The notes under the pieces: model-generated | What the model was told of the DNA's origin: nothing | Seen by the model: the letters and a program-made list of their open reading frames with translations, nothing else | The model's database searches: none | Origin: Byssovorax sp. | Lineage (GTDB): Bacteria > Myxococcota_A > Polyangia > Polyangiales > Polyangiaceae | Assembly: GCA_025362495.1 (NCBI GenBank) | Contig: JANYGI010000161.1 | Span: 1 to 64,000 of the forward strand | DNA: 64,000 nt | Direction: 5' to 3' | In this document: piece after piece, positions 63,047 to 64,000 of the stretch | Layout: each line of letters opens with the position of its first letter | Numbering within the stretch: position 1 is the stretch's first letter | Program-made: the position numbers and the translations under genes

Positions 63047-64000
63047 ATGAAACTCGCTCACGTTGCCCTCGGTTCGCTGGCATTGCCGCTCATCGTCATC
63101 TCGTGCAGCGCCCAGGTCGCGCCTGTCGGCTCCACCGCCTCGACGGGCGCCGGAGGCGACGACAGCCCGGTACACGCCGGCGGCGCGGGCGGCGTCGCCA
63201 CCGGCAGCAACACCACCGCGAGCACCGGCGGCGCGTGCGTCGACGGCGCTCAGCAGTGCAACGCCGGCGTCCACCAGACGTGCGCCAAGGGCACCTTCAC
63301 CGACGCGCCCTGCGCCGACGGCCTCGGCTGCGACAAGGCCACGGGCGCGTGCCTGCCGTGCGCGTGCTCGCCCGGCGTGGCCGGCGCCTGCGTCGACGGC
63401 AAGACGTCCCAGGCTTGCAACGCCGACTGCTTCGGCTTCTCGCCCACGCCATGTCCGGGCACCGAGAGCTGCGTCAACGGCGCCTGCACCAGCATGGTCT
63501 GCTCGCCCGGCCTCGCGCACTGCATGGACCAGAACACCGTGGTCACGTGCAACGCCGACGGGAGCGCGTTCGGCATGCCCACCGCGTGCGCCCCCAAGGA
63601 GCAGTGCAGCGAGGGCCCCGGGTGCCAGTCGCTCTGCACCATCCTCGGCAACTCGCCGTCGAGCGTCGGCTGCTCGTTCTTCGCGATCAACATGTGGAAC
63701 TTCAACGACGTCAACCCCGACGCCGTCGTCCTCGGCAACACCAGCTCCACGCTCACCGCCGTGGTCAACGTTTACAGCTCGCCGAACGGGGTCGAGACGC
63801 TCCTTCAGGGCAACATCCAGGTCCCGCCGCTCGGCGAGTTCACGTTCTTCATCCCCAACGCGTCGAGCGACATCATCACCGGCACGGGCCTGCGCAAGGG
63901 CGGCTCGTTCCGCGTCACCAGCGATCTGCCCGTCGTCGCGTACCTGCACTCGCCGCTCACGCCGCAGGCCACCAACGACGCCTCGTGCTTGCTGCCCGAG
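63047..64000 (+). CDS. Lipoprotein, IgGFc-binding-like, 5' part
   Basis: The frame is open from an ATG to the window end; 318 codons are visible. The signal peptide ends LIVISC (lipobox), then a Gly/Ser/Thr linker and a Cys-rich region of about 130 residues with paired Cys (CNAGVHQTC, CADGLGC, CACSPGV, CNADGSAFG), probably disulfide-rich. The following beta-rich part (FFAINMWNFNDVNPDAVVLGN, TFFIPNAS, GGSFRVTSDLPVVAYLHSP) resembles the IgGFc-binding N-terminal domain found in many myxobacterial surface proteins. Ligand unknown. It is divergent from the rhodanese gene with 180 bases between. Confidence 0.8.
   Translation, partial: MKLAHVALGSLALPLIVISCSAQVAPVGSTASTGAGGDDSPVHAGGAGGVATGSNTTASTGGACVDGAQQCNAGVHQTCAKGTFTDAPCADGLGCDKATGACLPCACSPGVAGACVDGKTSQACNADCFGFSPTPCPGTESCVNGACTSMVCSPGLAHCMDQNTVVTCNADGSAFGMPTACAPKEQCSEGPGCQSLCTILGNSPSSVGCSFFAINMWNFNDVNPDAVVLGNTSSTLTAVVNVYSSPNGVETLLQGNIQVPPLGEFTFFIPNASSDIITGTGLRKGGSFRVTSDLPVVAYLHSPLTPQATNDASCLLPE

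Overview
The window is 64 kb of very GC-rich bacterial chromosome. It has third-position G/C codon use throughout and long spurious antisense reading frames. The gene content points to a myxobacterium of the Sorangium/Polyangium type. Signs of this are many secreted lipoproteins with Ser/Thr/Gly linkers after the lipobox Cys, a Ser/Thr kinase fused to WD40 repeats, a receptor-less chemosensory operon with a HEAT-repeat protein, an IgGFc-binding-like lipoprotein, and paired DUF1501-like and CxxCH lipoproteins. This assignment is inferred from content, not from a marker gene. No rRNA, tRNA, CRISPR array, transposase or phage gene was seen.

Layout. 1-5.7 kb: crotonase 3' end, a Uma2-type nuclease overlapping an SRPBCC remnant, and a three-domain carboxylic acid reductase. 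5.8-9.8 kb: a HEAT-like protein, an outer-membrane protein, a 660-bp gap with clustered DnaA-box-like sequences and 12-bp repeats, then an RlmN-family radical SAM enzyme. 9.8-16.1 kb (all minus): sigma-54 activator, membrane cupredoxin-like protein, CxxCH lipoprotein, DUF1501-like protein. 16.3-19.6 kb: a compound palindrome, then two surface lipoproteins (seven-bladed FG-GAP propeller; vWA domain). 19.8-27.8 kb: a compact cheY-cheA-cheW-cheW-HEAT-cheR-cheB operon. 27.9-31.9 kb: LysM lytic transglycosylase, M28 peptidase, small lipoprotein. 32.0-35.4 kb: a second DUF1501-like/CxxCH pair. 35.7-40.8 kb: sugar MFS permease and, divergently, the kinase-WD40 protein. 40.9-46.3 kb: a FadL-like porin and a 1289-residue lipoprotein. 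46.4-51.2 kb: glmU, ribA, an S9-peptidase remnant, a CbiX chelatase and a DHA2 efflux pump. 51.3-56 kb: small hypotheticals, an HNH nuclease with a coupled partner, and a chimeric junction of two truncated genes. 56-64 kb: a large membrane TPR protein, small envelope proteins, a tandem pair of small paralogues beside a rhodanese, and a truncated IgGFc-binding-like lipoprotein.

Most genes serve the cell envelope (lipoproteins, porins, peptidoglycan turnover, export) or signalling. The best leads are the DnaA-box cluster, the duplicated CxxCH/DUF1501 module with its sigma-54 neighbour, the receptor-less chemosensory operon, the dispersed palindrome at two convergent gene ends, and the gene fusions left by deletion. 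Coordinates of short sites were counted by hand and may be off by 1-2 bases.
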